From Glomus cerebriforme (Eukaryota > Glomeromycota > Glomeromycetes > Glomerales > Glomeraceae), in the NCBI GenBank assembly GCA_003550305.1, contig QKYT01000297.1:13415-77414 (forward strand): 64,000 nucleotides of DNA, in the 5' to 3' direction. The translations under genes were made by a program, and so were the position numbers. The notes beneath the pieces were generated by a model. That model had not been told where the DNA came from. It did no database searches and was given only the letters and a program-made list of their open reading frames with translations. Within the stretch, counting starts at the first letter, position 1, and each line of letters opens with the position of its first letter. Shown one piece after another: positions 36,525 through 49,866 of the stretch.

Positions 36525-38603
36525 TCACCACGGAAGAGTAATTCCTTCTTCGATAACGCAATTTACATCATCTTGTAAAAGGAATCGCAAATCCATTTTA
36601 TGAAGTTCCCTATCATAATCATCCTAAAATTAAGAAAAAAATAAAATCATTTTTTTTTCCAAATTTCGGTTTATATTAAACCAACTTTTTTAAAAGTTAT
36701 TAAACCTGGGATTGCTCTGAATGTAATGCAGGAAATATCGTTCCATGTTGTTCACGATCATAAATCCGGAGTTGCAATGAGTTTTGATGAATCATAAACT
36801 CGTTGTTATCCATATCATTAAGACTCTTTGAGGACTCATCATCTATCGAATTTATGAACGATTGATTTAAATCTGTAATCGTACTTAAGCTTTCAATATC
36901 ACTCATTTGAGAATCCGACTCGTCATCATAATTATCATAATTCTCAAGCTTTTTCTCCTGAACAACTGAATAATCATCAATATTTTTTGAAAATTTCTCC
37001 TCAGTCTCCTCAGTCAGATTCATCGGTTCAGTAAGTTCTTCCCAATCAATATAAAATCGACCTGCAAGATCTTCCATATCAACAGTATATTCTTCCTGTG
37101 AAAAGTTTTTTGGAATATATTTATAACTTCCTATAGTCAGCATTCTTTGTAACCTTTCATCATCCTCACTCATTCCCAATTCTTTAATGATATTATCCCC
37201 TTCATATTTTCTGACATATAAGTCACCGGTAAATTGAATCTGATTATTTTTAAGCCTATACATAGTAACGATCCTGAAGAATTCCATTTCCAGAGATTTA
37301 TTCGATGATACTTCGTCCTCTTCTAAAGTTAATCTAACAAAATCATTTGTACGGATTACCTCAGTCCCAAAAACCATTTCATAATAATGCGGACATTTCT
37401 TGGAGTTCTTGAGTCTTTTTTTCTGTTCTTTACTTTTGGCTGATGCAATAGCATGATCACTTATTCTATATTTATATTCCTTATTCATTACAAATGATCT
37501 TTGGAAAGCATTAGCAATGTTAATTGCTTGATTGTAAGTTGTATCTATAAGTGATTCAGTGTCGAAGCTTGGCTTAGCTTCACGTACGATCCATGGGATT
37601 AACGATGACTCTGGATAATATCTTGTCCTATCCAAGGACAAGAGTCGTACTTCATATATTGTCTCACGCGTTTGTAAATAATCGGATGATCTTTCTCCCT
37701 GTTCACTAATATCCACCACATATCCTGGCCAATTATAATACTCTTTAACATCTCTTTCGTTTTCATCAGAAGTTGACATTAAATTTTGATTAGGCCCAAC
37801 TATCCAGACAATTTCTCCAGGGCGATATATTGGACCAAAAAAGTGTGACATTGTTTCATGATCACGATCTTTATCACTGATCATGATTTTATTGTAATCT
37901 TGAGAAGGGACATTCAACTTTTGTTTAAGCTGTTTATTCTTTTTAACCCCTACATTACAATATCTACATTCACATTTTTTATTTCCTCCTGAATATAACC
38001 ACCGGAAATGTGGTATAAACTCATTTTTTGATCTAAAACGTCTTCCACTAGGCAATCCTGAACAAATTTAATTCCAAGTAGAGTTATGTTTGTTTTTATT
38101 TTTATTCAATATCATTATTTTTTTTTTAAAAAAAAAGTGAATATTAAAAAAAAAAAAGGATTTACCAAATAAGTATATATCAGTCCGTTCAACTAATCCA
38201 TTACTACAAGCAGTATGTACGGCAGTCATAGGTAACGTATCACGATCAATTTGCAATGACGCTGGAAATTTCGCGTGAAAAAAAAGCTTATATCCAGGGG
38301 GGAAATCTTGTAAGACATAAGATACTATATTGATCAAATAAGTTTGATTATTAGATCAAGATGTTTAATCAAATATATATATATTGGTACATTACCATCA
38401 GTATCTTCGATATTTGAAACAACATCACCAAGAGTTTCCATCCAATGTCTGAAAACTGGACAATCTTTATTGACTTCGTAAAAGAAAAGTGCATAATCGC
38501 CGTTTCTTATACGAAGGTCTGTATTTGGCCAAGTTGATGGATCACCATCTGTAGTTTTGACCTGAATAGATGTACGTTGAACTTCATAATCGGTCGTGGT
38601 CAT
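36525..38603 (-). CDS. clr2: Clr2-type transcriptional silencing protein
   Basis: Four exons, 38396-38603, 38166-38324, 36706-38057 and 36525-36623, give 605 residues. The N-terminal part (GDYALFFYE…, residues ~15-110) matches the Clr2 N-terminal region. Residues ~118-160 (TDIYLFGLPSGRRFRSK…) are the hallmark Clr2 block, followed by a Cys cluster C151-x-C153-x2-C156 that may bind zinc. A segment starting GEIVWIVG resembles a BAH-like fold. The C-terminal ~130 residues are acidic and Ser-rich. In fission yeast Clr2 is a subunit of SHREC, the histone deacetylase/remodelling complex of heterochromatin, and acts in the nucleus. Length is close to the ~540 residues of that protein. The function here is by homology. 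Confidence 0.85.
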
Positions 38604-39257
38604 ATTGAAAAGAAAGAAAATTTTTTTCTTGGAAAAAGAAAGAATTGATCAGGTTTAGTATTTAAATAATAACACGGATATTCTTTTAATATAGGTGATC
38701 CACATCCTGATGTTTGTATAAATATGGTATAGTCTCATGTGAACAATCTCGAATGACTATCTCGAATGAATTGTAACGTGACAAAGCATAAACAAGTTTT
38801 TTTTAGAATTGTCGTCTTTGAATGGGAAACGTGCAGGTATAATAATGACGTGAACATATGATAGATCTCATATGACGCGTCAAATTACTGTAACATCATT
38901 AACATCATTATTGTTAGCCCGGTAAATCTTTTATGTAATGAATAATGAAAATGGAAGCATAAAATTAATTTAATTTTATTAGTAAAATAATTTTTATTAT
39001 ATTTACCATGTTTGATGAAAGAAACATATAATAAAAAAAAAATTTTTTTTTTTTCATTTATTTTTCAATTAAAATATTAAACAATAAGCTCGCCCCTTTC
39101 ACCATTCAAAAGTAATTATTATAATTTCAAAATTACAATTTTATATTAACTACAATAAACAATTCTAAAACATTTTAGTTTATCAAAAAAAAATTATTAT
39201 TATTATAATTATTCTAAATTAATTCATTATTAAATGAAAAAAATATAAACATCAATT

Positions 39258-41049
39258 CTAATTTCTATTTGGTCCACCTCCTTGTTGTGCGTAATTATTA
39301 TATCGAGGTGGTCTATGATCTTGTTGATATCTTAAAGGATAAGCTCCATGAGGTCCATTAGGAGGACGTGATCTTGGATTTGATGTTGTTGACGATACTG
39401 AAGGCGTAGGAGAATAAGAACGAGCCGGTGAAGGTGCTCGATATAAATCATACTCGTTGTATTTATTTAACAAAGGTTTAGAACCTGTATTGTCACCTAA
39501 AGAAAATTGAGATCCACCATATTCTGAATATCTGTCATCATCATCGCTTTTTTCTGAAGGTGTAGAATTTTGCTTTTCGGTGTTATTTAATACAGCTCGC
39601 GCAATTAAATTATCGCGCTTTGATTGAATTGTTGGTGGCGTTTGCGATCTATTAGGAGGACCATAAGGACGATTTCCTCCAGGTCCATATGATGTTGTAT
39701 AAGCAGATACATTAGTCATTCCAGACATTACAGATGAACCGCTATTACGACGCGATAAAACAGGTGCCGGTTGTTGTCCATTTGGTAGACCATAAGGATT
39801 CACTTGACCATACCCTGGAGTACCAGGTCTAGAAGATGGCGTTCCAGGTCTATAAACTGGTGTTCCTGTTCTTGAAGGATAACCTGGAGTACCAGGCCTC
39901 GAAAGGACACCAATATTTGGTGAACCTGGTCTAGAACCATATGGAGGTGGGACTCCCATATGAGCATAAGTTGGTGCTGGGGGATCATTGATGACGACAG
40001 GAAGCGTAGGTTCTTTTGGAGGTATAATACCACCACCTTTTGTCTTTTTCAAAAGTTTGGTATCACCCTTGGCTAATGCTTCAGCACGTAGTTTATTTAT
40101 TTGGATACGTTTTTTGGATTTCATTTTAATTAATTCAGCAATTCTATAGATTGAATGATAAATATATTTAATTAAAATGGCACGTAAAAAAAAGGAGACT
40201 TTGTTCATAATTACCTTTTATCTACTTTGTGACAACAATATTCTTTAAGATTTCCTCTAATATGACATAAAAGGGGAATATATAAAATGAATGCTAAACA
40301 AAGCATGGAAAATGACAGAAGAAAAACGACAAGTGTAAAGGCCATCAAGGCTACAGCAAGTCGTTGAACATTAGTATCTCCATAAGCTGTAATATCCCAA
40401 TATTTTCGTTGATGATTGCCTTGAACAATTGAAAAAAGTGTAAAAGCATTAACAGCTTGACGTGGTAATTCGGCAAATATAAGACGTTTCCATCCTAAAA
40501 GAGAGCAATAAATAAATACATTCCTTTTATCATGTAAAGTAAACTATAAATAAAAAATTCGTAAATACCTTTAAATGAAAAATATACGAAAAAAGCTATA
40601 TCATCAACTATCTTTGTCGATTCTTGAATTTGACAAAAGAAACAATAATGTGCGTAACTTCTTAATGTATAAAATCTTGTTGCAACAAGACTTGTAAATG
40701 TATAAGAAATATCTCTTGAAGCAATAATTGGTCTAGCTTTCTTTATATCCCAAGCTAAAATAATAAAAGACATTAAAATAGCACCAACATAAATCCATTT
40801 TGAAATATAAATTGGAATCTTTGGGTTCACGGATGATCCCCATCTATCAAATATTAGCAGAATTCCTGCTGTCCATAAATCTGCAATATATACCAGTATT
40901 GTTTTTAGGACTACAAGAAAAACTAAACTATATTTAAATTTTCTCAGAGTTGAACGTTCGTAAAATTCATCTATATCTACAAAGTCAAATTTGTGATCTT
41001 GAATGACATTCCGTTCGCTTCGCCATTGTGATGGTTTACAGCAACACAT
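39258..41049 (-). CDS. Kch1/Prm6-like plasma membrane K+ transport protein
   Basis: Three exons, 40569-41049, 40215-40494 and 39258-40143, give 548 residues. The N-terminus has a Cys cluster (MCCCK) and hydrophobic segments at ~41-67, ~85-104 and ~215-246. Conserved-looking blocks such as FDRWGSS, WDIKKARPIIASRDI and KRLIFAELPRQAVNA identify the fungal Kch1/Prm6 family, linked in yeast to low-affinity K+ uptake and Ca2+ signalling during pheromone response. The last ~290 residues are cytosolic-type, Pro/Ser/Gly-rich, with repeated RPGTP and RPGSP motifs. These could be phosphorylation or SH3-type binding sites (inference). The tail is long and probably specific to this lineage. Confidence 0.85.
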
Positions 41050-42205
41050 GGTTTAAAATATTTTTATGACTTCGGATGGAATGGATGTGATTGATTATTT
41101 CGGAATAAAAGGGTTAAGGGGAGTGAGATTTTTTTTTTTTTTTTAAAATTTAAAAAATTTTTTTTAAAAAAAAAAAAAAAAAAAAGAAAAAAAAACAAAA
41201 TAAAAAAAATGAATATCATTCAACCGAAAAGCTAGCACTTATTTAAAAAATGCAAAGCAATTCTGTTGGTACTTGTAGGTTAAAGAAATTCTGAAAGATC
41301 AAACGAATTTCTGTAAAAAAAAAAAAAAAATCAATAGAAAATGAATAAATGAGAGTTAATGATATTAAGAAAAAAAAAGAGAGAGGCTATGTTAAAAGAG
41401 CAAAGAAAAAAAAAAGAATGAAAGGTATTTTAAAATAAGTAATAAATAGGAAAAAGAGTTTTGAAATATAACTAACACGCAAAATTTTCCTCTTTTGGTC
41501 TTTGCTGGGCACACAAAAGATTCCAATTTAATGGATAAATAATTTAGACCAAAATAACTGGTTCATTTATGTATTTTATGTATATGCTTTATTAGTGTAA
41601 CCTTCGGTTCCTAGTTGCACTTTGTTAATTTTGTTAATATTTAATAACCGTATATAAATCATGTGACTTGATTTGTGTAGATTAAATTGTTTCAAATTCG
41701 TTGTTCAAAATTAATACTGACGATTCATTGTGGCTCATTTGAAACTTTGCTTTCATAAAATTAATTATACTATAAATAATCTTGAATATAATTTTTAAAA
41801 ACAGTATCACTAATAATGAAAATTTGCCAAGGGTTTTGTCTGATATACGTTACGTTTTCATTTCTTAATTACCGAAAATAAGCGCTGATAATTTTCTCGT
41901 CACATGGATTGTAAATATTTATCACATTATCCGAATTGTGTAGCAAACATCGCAATAAATTTACTAATTTACGTCAATTTTTATATCTCATGGTAAGACG
42001 ACTTAAACTTAGATTATTCCCCGATTTCCCCGATCAAAAATTTTGATTTGCTAAATTTGGAAGGAGATAAGGTATAAAATCTTGGACAGTGCCCTTAAAC
42101 ATTGCTAAATTTATAATCAAATAATTCTGATTCTCTTTAAACTTATGATAACATTCTTTAACTAAATAAATTCTTTTCAACAACATTCTATATAAACTCC
42201 GAAAC
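41050..42205. promoter_or_regulatory. Shared upstream region of two divergent genes
   Basis: About 1.15 kb between the Kch1-like gene (minus) and methyltransferase paralogue 3 (plus). Contains long poly-A/poly-T tracts at 41125-41200. No specific binding site can be named. Confidence 0.35.
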
Positions 42206-43613
42206 ATGGGACGCAATCAAAGTAAATTCAAAAAGGCTCAAAAGGCTCAAGAACAAAGAGAACGACAAATAATCCCTAAAAAATTAGAGTATCAGATTAA
42301 TGAAGGGAGAAAATTTCATACTATCGAAAATGTGAAATACTTTTTACCCAATGATGAAGAAGAAAATGATCGTTTGCATTTACAGCATTTTATGTGGAGA
42401 TATGTTTGGCAAAGCAATTATTCAGCTCCAGTAGATGATTTGTTGAAAAAATCGGGTGTTAAAGTTCTCGATATGGGGTGATTATAATTACATTATGAAT
42501 TCGAATTCAATCAAATTTGAGTTCAATTTCTTTTCTTTCTTTCTTTCTTTTTTTTTTAGTTGTGGTGCTGGATCTTGGCTCTTTGAATTAGCTACTGAAT
42601 TTTCATTGGCTTCTTTCACCGGAGTTGACATTTCACCTGTGATTCCATTGACAATAAAACCCAAAAACGTCAATTTTATTCAAGGAAATATATTGGATGG
42701 TCTTCCATTCGAAGATAATACTTTTGATTTTGTTCATCAACGTCTTTTAGTAGGCGCGTTTCCTCTTAATAAATGGCAAGACGTAACAAATGAATTGGTG
42801 AGGATATTAAAACCTGGTGGATATTTGGAGGTAATGTATTTTGAAGTATTAAATCCGATTAAAAATTTTAAATCTCTGAACGGAATATATTTAAAGTTTT
42901 TACGATTTAAATATTTTCAGCTTATGGAAGTTTATTGTGGTATTCCACCAATGGGTCCAATCACCGAACGTTTATCTAATGCTGGTATATAATTTTTTTA
43001 AAAGAAATTAATTTTACTAAAAAAGGAAGTAAAAAAATATACACGTTATAATTTTTCTTTAGTAATAGAATTGATGCATCAACAAGGACAGGACCCAAAC
43101 ATCGCTGGAAGAATAAAATTATTTATGGAAGCGAATGGACAAATTGAAAATATTGTCCAAGAAGAAAAATTTGGTTCTTATAGTAAAGATTCTGGCCGAC
43201 TTAGTGAAATCGTAAGTATATTTATTTTGATATTAGTAAAAGATGACTTCCTTAGCGGAAACCTGAAACGAAATGGCCGGCATTAAGTGTGGCGCATACG
43301 TGACAGATAATGTGTGACGAATAGACACTACGCTGAGTATACATACGTTTCAGGTTATCGCTGGGAAAATCAGGAAAGATTTACTGCGTCAATTTATATT
43401 GATATAAAAAAAATATATATATATTTTTTTTAGGGTATTGAAAACCATATTGCTTTATATACTGGTTTTAAATCCAAGTTATCAAAAATTATGGATATTT
43501 CTTCAGAAAATTATGATAAATTAGTTAAAATTATGGCAAAAGAGATGCCTGATTACAATTCTCGAAGTCACACAATTCGTGTTTACGGTCGTAAAAAATT
43601 TCATAAGAACTAA
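42206..43613 (+). CDS. SAM-dependent methyltransferase, paralogue 3
   Basis: Five exons, 42206-42477, 42560-42830, 42921-42984, 43063-43211 and 43434-43613, give 311 residues. It has a basic Gln/Lys-rich N-terminus and a FLPNDEEENDR stretch similar to paralogue 1 (VLPNDDEE). Motif I is LDMGCGAGSW, split by an intron at the same Gly-Cys boundary as in paralogue 1; LPFEDNTFDFVH and LKPGGYLE follow. The last intron (43212-43433) is the longest and holds a short inverted-repeat element. Substrate unknown. The pattern of dispersed, divergent copies suggests a lineage-expanded family. Confidence 0.88.
43254..43362. mobile_element. Possible 109-bp MITE inside a methyltransferase intron
   Basis: Inverted ends AGCGGAAACCTGAAACG (43254-43270) and, inverted, AGCGATAACCTGAAACG (43346-43362) differ at two positions. 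The enclosed ~75 bp are more GC-rich than the surrounding intron. No exact target-site duplication found. It lies in the last intron of methyltransferase paralogue 3. Confidence 0.55.
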
Positions 43614-44628
43614 AGATTAATTCCTTTTAAGAAAAAAAAAGATAAGATTATTAATTTATAAATGTATAAATATGAATTAAGAATTTAAAATAAGATTAAG
43701 ATTTAATAAAAGAACATGCAAATGAACCAGCTAAGCAATATCTAATATCCTAAATTGAAAACTCTTACAATTTTATTAATCGTAAAACGAACGAAAAAAT
43801 TACGGGATACGATCCATCGGTCAAAGTTTAACTTTTTATAAAATTTCACCCAAACTCTGATATGAATTCGTGTAACATAGAAGTTCATTTAAATTGCTGC
43901 GTTATTTCCAGATGTCAGTAATTCAAAATTTTCAAGAAAACTGATATTTATGGCAAGTTAACATCGATTCTGCTTTTACTACTATTTGTACCAAATTTCT
44001 TTATATAAATCTATAAGGATTAAGGACAGGCGAACAGTAATGAATAAAGTTTCTGTTGATAAAGTTATGCTGGGTTAAATTAAAAGTAATCTAATTTAAT
44101 TCTTCATACTACATTTTAGATATAAAGAATATTGTTATACTTAATATTTATTAAACAATTACCCAAAATATAAATAAGTGTACAAACTGAAATGACACTT
44201 TAGTTAAGTGTCGTCTTTTATAACAAATTATTTATAAATTATATATTATTACCTTCTTGACTCTGTACGACTCATATTATATTATTACGGACTTTTTAAT
44301 AATGGCAGATTACAAATACAACCGAACAAATTCAAAATATGTTATATATTATATGGAAAAATCAAGCGTGAATAATAATATTTTCTATTAATGCTGATAT
44401 AATGCAAATATCATATGCAAATATTTATAATATGTGAATTAAAAACTATAAAAATTAATAATAATTAATAATGCTATTTTATGTATTCTAACTATATACT
44501 TTTATAAAATTATGGTGTTTTTTTTAGAGGTTTTGTAATAAATAAATAATACAAATGAAGAAAGAATTAATAGATTAAATATTAAGAAGTAAACCCATTA
44601 TAGATATACAATCCCTTTTTCGGAATCT
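43614..44628. other. Convergent spacer without a gene
   Basis: AT-rich DNA between the 3' ends of paralogue 3 and the TPR-lactamase gene. Nothing supported. Confidence 0.5.
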
Positions 44629-46341
44629 TTATTTTCTTTTAAATTTTCCAATAATACCTTTCTCTCTTTCCATACCAATTGTGGTCCACTCTCCACCATA
44701 ATTATGACCAGGATATACAACAATACCATCTTCCAAATCACCTAATCTTTCTTTTAAAGATTTTTTCATTTCTTTTAAATTTCCACCAGGTAAATCTATT
44801 CTACCTGCACATCCAACCATCAATGTATCACCAGTAAATAATCTTGTCTCATTAACAAGTATAGTTTGACTACCCTCTGTATGACCCGGCATATGTATAA
44901 ATCGTAGATTTGTTAAATCGCCTAATTTAAATGTAAAATTATTTGAAGTTGAAACTATACGTGATTTCAATTCGGACATTCCAGGATTTGATTTCAATAC
45001 ATCTGGAATATCTGCTGGATGTATATATACCGATAATTTTGGCACACGACGCATTAAACTATATATTCCTGATACTTTTATACATAATTGATCAAATGGT
45101 GATGGTGGTATACCTATGTCATGAAATAAAATAATTAAAAATCTTTCTTGATAGATTTGTAATCAAAATTAAGCAGTTTTATTATTTACCTCCGACATGA
45201 TCAAAGTGATAATGGGTTATAATACCTCCAACAAGTTCTAATCTTTTTTTTTTAATAAATCTTAATATTCCATCAACATCCCAACACTAAAAAAAAAGAT
45301 GAATAATAATAATATTAAAAATTGATGATTTTTTTTAGTCACATTAAAATATTTACTTACTGCATCTATAACTACACATTTACGTGTTTTAAGATCTGCT
45401 ATTATATAAATAATATTTTTCATATCGATTGCAAAATCAAATATTTTATTTTGTATAGGATTTTTCATTGTATGCAAGCATATATCATGTCCAGGTTCTA
45501 ACGCATATATTCCTAAATCTTTAAAAACAAGTGCGAAAAGTTAGGTCAAATCTTAAACAAACGAGCCATGCAAAAGTAATTAACATACTCATATCTTGAT
45601 TATCTTTTAATATTAAAGCTTTTGCAATTCGTAACGTTATTTGTGGATTAAGCGGGTCCTTTTTCTGTGCCATATAATAATCTTCTAAAGCCTCATCATA
45701 TTTTCCAAGTTGTAAATTTGCTTCTGCTTTTCGAAAATATCCCTTAAAAATATAATTTAATCGTTAAAAATACTCAAAGAATAATAATGTAAAATAACAA
45801 CAATAACAATAGTAATTATCTTACCTTTGGCCATTCAGGTTTTATACGAATTACTTGATCTGCATCTTTAATGGCTTCAGCCCATTTATTACATTGATAA
45901 TAACTTGCACTTCTATTTGAAAATATTAATGCTGAAAATGAGGATGCGTTTTTTTTATCTAAATTTGGTTGTGATAACGTTAATGCCTTTGTATATTCAT
46001 CTAAAATTTAAAAAAAAAAAATCAAAATAAATCTGGTAAATTTTTTTTAAGAGATTAAAAAAAAAAAAACAAATAAATAAATAAATAAATAAATCTATAA
46101 TATTACCTATAGCTAATTTGTATTCTTTTTTAGCAAAATATTCATTAGCTTTACAAACAGCCTTAAATGTTCTATCATCTGGAGCAGAAGGTCGAAATGC
46201 TGCGGATAACTTTGACGTACTTGATTCTGAAACCATATTACGTTTATTTCTTGGTCTACAAGAAGAAGAGGAGGAAGAAGGGGAGGAACGTTTTGAATTC
46301 TTTGCTGTACATTGAAAAAATGACATACAATTTGAAAACAT
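44629..46341 (-). CDS. TPR-metallo-beta-lactamase fusion protein (glyoxalase II-like)
   Basis: Six exons, 46107-46341, 45825-46000, 45589-45742, 45361-45518, 45190-45286 and 44629-45113, give 434 residues (exon 4 could also start at 45512, two residues fewer). Residues 1-55 are Ser-rich. Residues ~58-180 form about three TPR repeats (FKAVCKANEYFAKKEYKLAI; SNRSASYYQCNKWAEAI; FRKAEANLQLGKYDEAL). Residues ~185-434 form a metallo-beta-lactamase fold with HYHFDH (His266, His268, Asp270, His271), PGH (351), FTGDT (Asp369) and YPGH (410), all metal ligands of glyoxalase II/ETHE1-type hydrolases. The TPR part may dock it to a partner such as a chaperone (inference). Substrate unknown: glutathione or CoA thioesters are likely candidates. 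Confidence 0.88.
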
Positions 46342-49300
46342 TTTTCTCTATAATAATTATTATTTATAATTGAAAACTTTTCAAGCACGGAAAAATTCAA
46401 ATTATATATATATATGCATTATCATCTATATACATAAATATTAAATTACATTTGTTAAATTAGTATAATGTATTTATTTGGGTACGTATGCATGAAACCC
46501 ACAGTTCTCGCCGAAAGTTTTATTTCGTTATTGTTTTTTTTTTCCCTATTTGAATGAATACAAATAAATAATCATTAAAGAAGAAACAGGAAATAAAATT
46601 TTTTGTTGTTTCAGATTAATTTCCCACCCCTCAACATCTAAAGTTAGAAAAAATTCCCATTATTTCCCGAAATTTTCATTATTACCTTGAAACTTGCTTT
46701 AAATGTAATAATTTTATTTGCTTAAACAGTTAATAATCGAAACTTGACGTACATTCAATAAGAAAAGAAAGAGATTTATTGTTTTAGACTTTCTTTTACA
46801 TGTTAATGATTTAAAGTTTCTCACAAAAAGAAAAAGAAAAAAAAAAAAAAAAAGATTTATAGTTTTATATTTAAATGATTGTAGATTGTGCCATACAAAT
46901 ATATGATATCCAACGGAAAATTAATGTTTTCCCGAAGATACAAAGATACTAAAGAAAATATATATCGTAACACTACACCAAAGTATTAGTCAATATTTGT
47001 TATGTTGTTATTTGTAACAAAAAGAATTCTTTTTGGAATTTATTACAATTTCCTATCTCATAGAATTTCAACAGGTTGTTATTATTAACATTGTTATTAG
47101 AACTTCCAAACAATAAACCATTTTAAGGCCGATTTACATCACAATTATATTTGTGGAATTTATATTTCACACCAATGATATAATACACATATCGTCAAAC
47201 AGTGACAGTCCAGTGGTCAACCACATTTGGAATCTCATAATATGTAACTTGTCGATTAATAATTAACTTAAACTAAATATAGTATAAAACTTAAAGATAA
47301 TATTAAACAATTTGAAAAAAGTTTGACCATATGCTTTTGATTTTAGTACCAATGAAACTATTAAACAAAGATTTTTAACCTCGTTTTATCTTTGATAATT
47401 CTGTTTTATAATTATTTGATGAAGCACGATGATTTCATCTATTATTTAATCAGTATTTCATCTTTAGATGAATCTTGTCCCGCGTTTACTATAAATATTA
47501 CGCGTTTGCTGACATGTGATTCTCATTTTCTAAAAATAAGAACTTGTACAATTTATCTTTTTATTGGCAAGCAAAGTTTTTAATAATTCCGTTATAGTTT
47601 ATACAATGACATCTAAACAAAGGAAGTGTCTACAAACAAACCCTTAATAAAAAAACTCTTATCTTTTTATTGTAATAAAGAACTTTTGCGCAATAAAATA
47701 TTTTTGTAGTTCTGGATCTGATTCCAGTTTTTCTTTCTTAAGAATTTTCTTTATTTATTTTTTTATATTTGGAAATAATCTTTTTGCAGAAATAAGAATA
47801 TTCGATTTTTTTTTTTCTAAATACGTTGCTGCGGTAAAGGAATGATTATTATTTATTATGTAATGTTTAAAGATTAATTACTAAATAATTTAATAATTTT
47901 TAAAATGGTAATAAAATTAATGTTTGACACATCAATACAATAATTTCATAACTATAAAGATGAAACAAAATAAAACATTCGCTTAAATCACGTGATTTCT
48001 CGTTATGATGTGACAGAAGTAAATTGCCATAAGGGGTTTGCATTATGTACCCTGCATCTGACATTTTTTGTAATTATTGATGCATTTCTCCTTAATTTGA
48101 TATCATACAATTTTTAATTATGATCGACATGATCATAATTGAATTTGATACATCTTAACTTGAATTTCTCTTTTTAAATGTCCTTCGAAATTTGTTAATT
48201 TAATTCAAATAGTTAAATTCGTCTTTTTGTCCAATCAGAAGTTTTGCTGCGCAAATTGTATGATTTCCAAATCAACAATTGTATTTAAAATCATGATGTC
48301 AAAAGATGCTAAAAAAAAGTCCAAATTATCGCATTAATTTTCTGATTCTCTCATTTAGCATTTCTTTAAATTTCTTTTGAATAAATCAAATAAATCTTCT
48401 GGATTCGGTGCGTAAACTCTCCCAAAATTTCAATTTTTTTTTATCATAATTATCTTTTCTTTTTTTTTTTTTGGACAATTTAATAAATTCTTCTATCTTT
48501 GAAAACTGCATGAAAATTATTAAGCCATTATTACATAAATGTTTGACGTAATTAAAAACTCAATTCTCTCTTATTTCTTTTCTGTTTCACAATTCAACTT
48601 TTAGTTTGTTAAGCGATTTATATAAATGGCTGATAATAAATTTTTGTCTGATAATTAACATTATAATATTACAATTGAAGTTGGTAACCACTTTACATAT
48701 ATAGACTTAAAAACTTTTTTGACTCTTTCGGATCCTAATATAAGGCCAAGTAATATACTGTACTAGATTCTCATAACTAAGGAGCTCACTTTAAGTACTG
48801 TTGATTTAAATACTATTACATATTAACATGTTAAATTAACCTCAAAATGGATCGATAGACTAGATGTTACCTCTATCAAGTTACCTTCTCCGGTTGCATG
48901 GAAATCGAATTCTACTTATGATGTCACCAAAGATGGGTTATATTCTCTTTTGATAAAGAGAATTATATTTTAAAGTATTTGTGGCGCATCAACCAGCCCT
49001 TTATTTATTACAACAATAATCTCGCCATCGTACTTCATCAAATTTATATGTCATTAACCCTTCTTTGGTCTTTAAGTTGTAAAATAGGCAAAAAAAATAT
49101 ATATATATACACAGTAAATGATCATAAATTTATTATTTAAAATTGCCAAAAGGGAGTGTGTCGCTGCTACGCACCCTGAAAAAAATTTTATCAAATATGC
49201 GTTTGGACGTAGATATTGTTCAATAACATCAAAACTTAAGAAAATATATTAAAATTTCTTTTTGTACTAAATATAAATAAAAGTTTATAATAAAAGATTT

Positions 49301-49866
49301 ATGTGTAAATCAATCTTTTATAAAAGACAGTAATCAAAAATTTTGGCATGGTAAATTTTTTCAATTCTTAAGTTAGATGAAGCCTCATATTTGTTTAGAG
49401 AATATAAAATACAAAAATTATTTTACACCGACTGCTTAGTTCTTATTTAAGTTGGCATATTGCATAAGTTTGAACCCCATATGTGCTTTATTTAGATTTT
49501 AACATTATTCACGAATTTGTTGAAACAATTCATGTGCTTGCCTTATTATGTTCTTTAGCGAACAAGCTGTTTTCGGAAAATAGATAACAAATACGGATTA
49601 GAACTAATTCCAATGAGAAATCCTTAAATCAGCTGTGGTTGGACGTGGACGTGTTAAATCAAGTTTAATACAGCATTTACTGCAAGGAGGTCTAGACTTT
49701 TTTGTTCCAGGAAACAATTTTATTTTTTTATTTAGCTACAATTTAATACTAAAGTATTTGCAAAGACTGACTATGGAAATTCCAAGATCAAGTTAAACTC
49801 AAGATTTATCTATATATACGGGTTAGTTAAAATCAAAATAACTAATGTTATATTCATTTATAATTC
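46342..49866. other. Gene-free region of 3.5 kb
   Basis: AT-rich spacer. Short ORFs, for example 47392-47583, lack support. A TTGTGGCGCATC word near 48985 recalls the ends of the possible MITE at 35763. No RNA gene seen. Confidence 0.45.

Noticed and set aside
42456..42560. Read-through of methyltransferase 3 intron as coding sequence
   Set aside because: The in-frame continuation is AT/T-rich intron; splicing at 42477/42560 restores motif I exactly.
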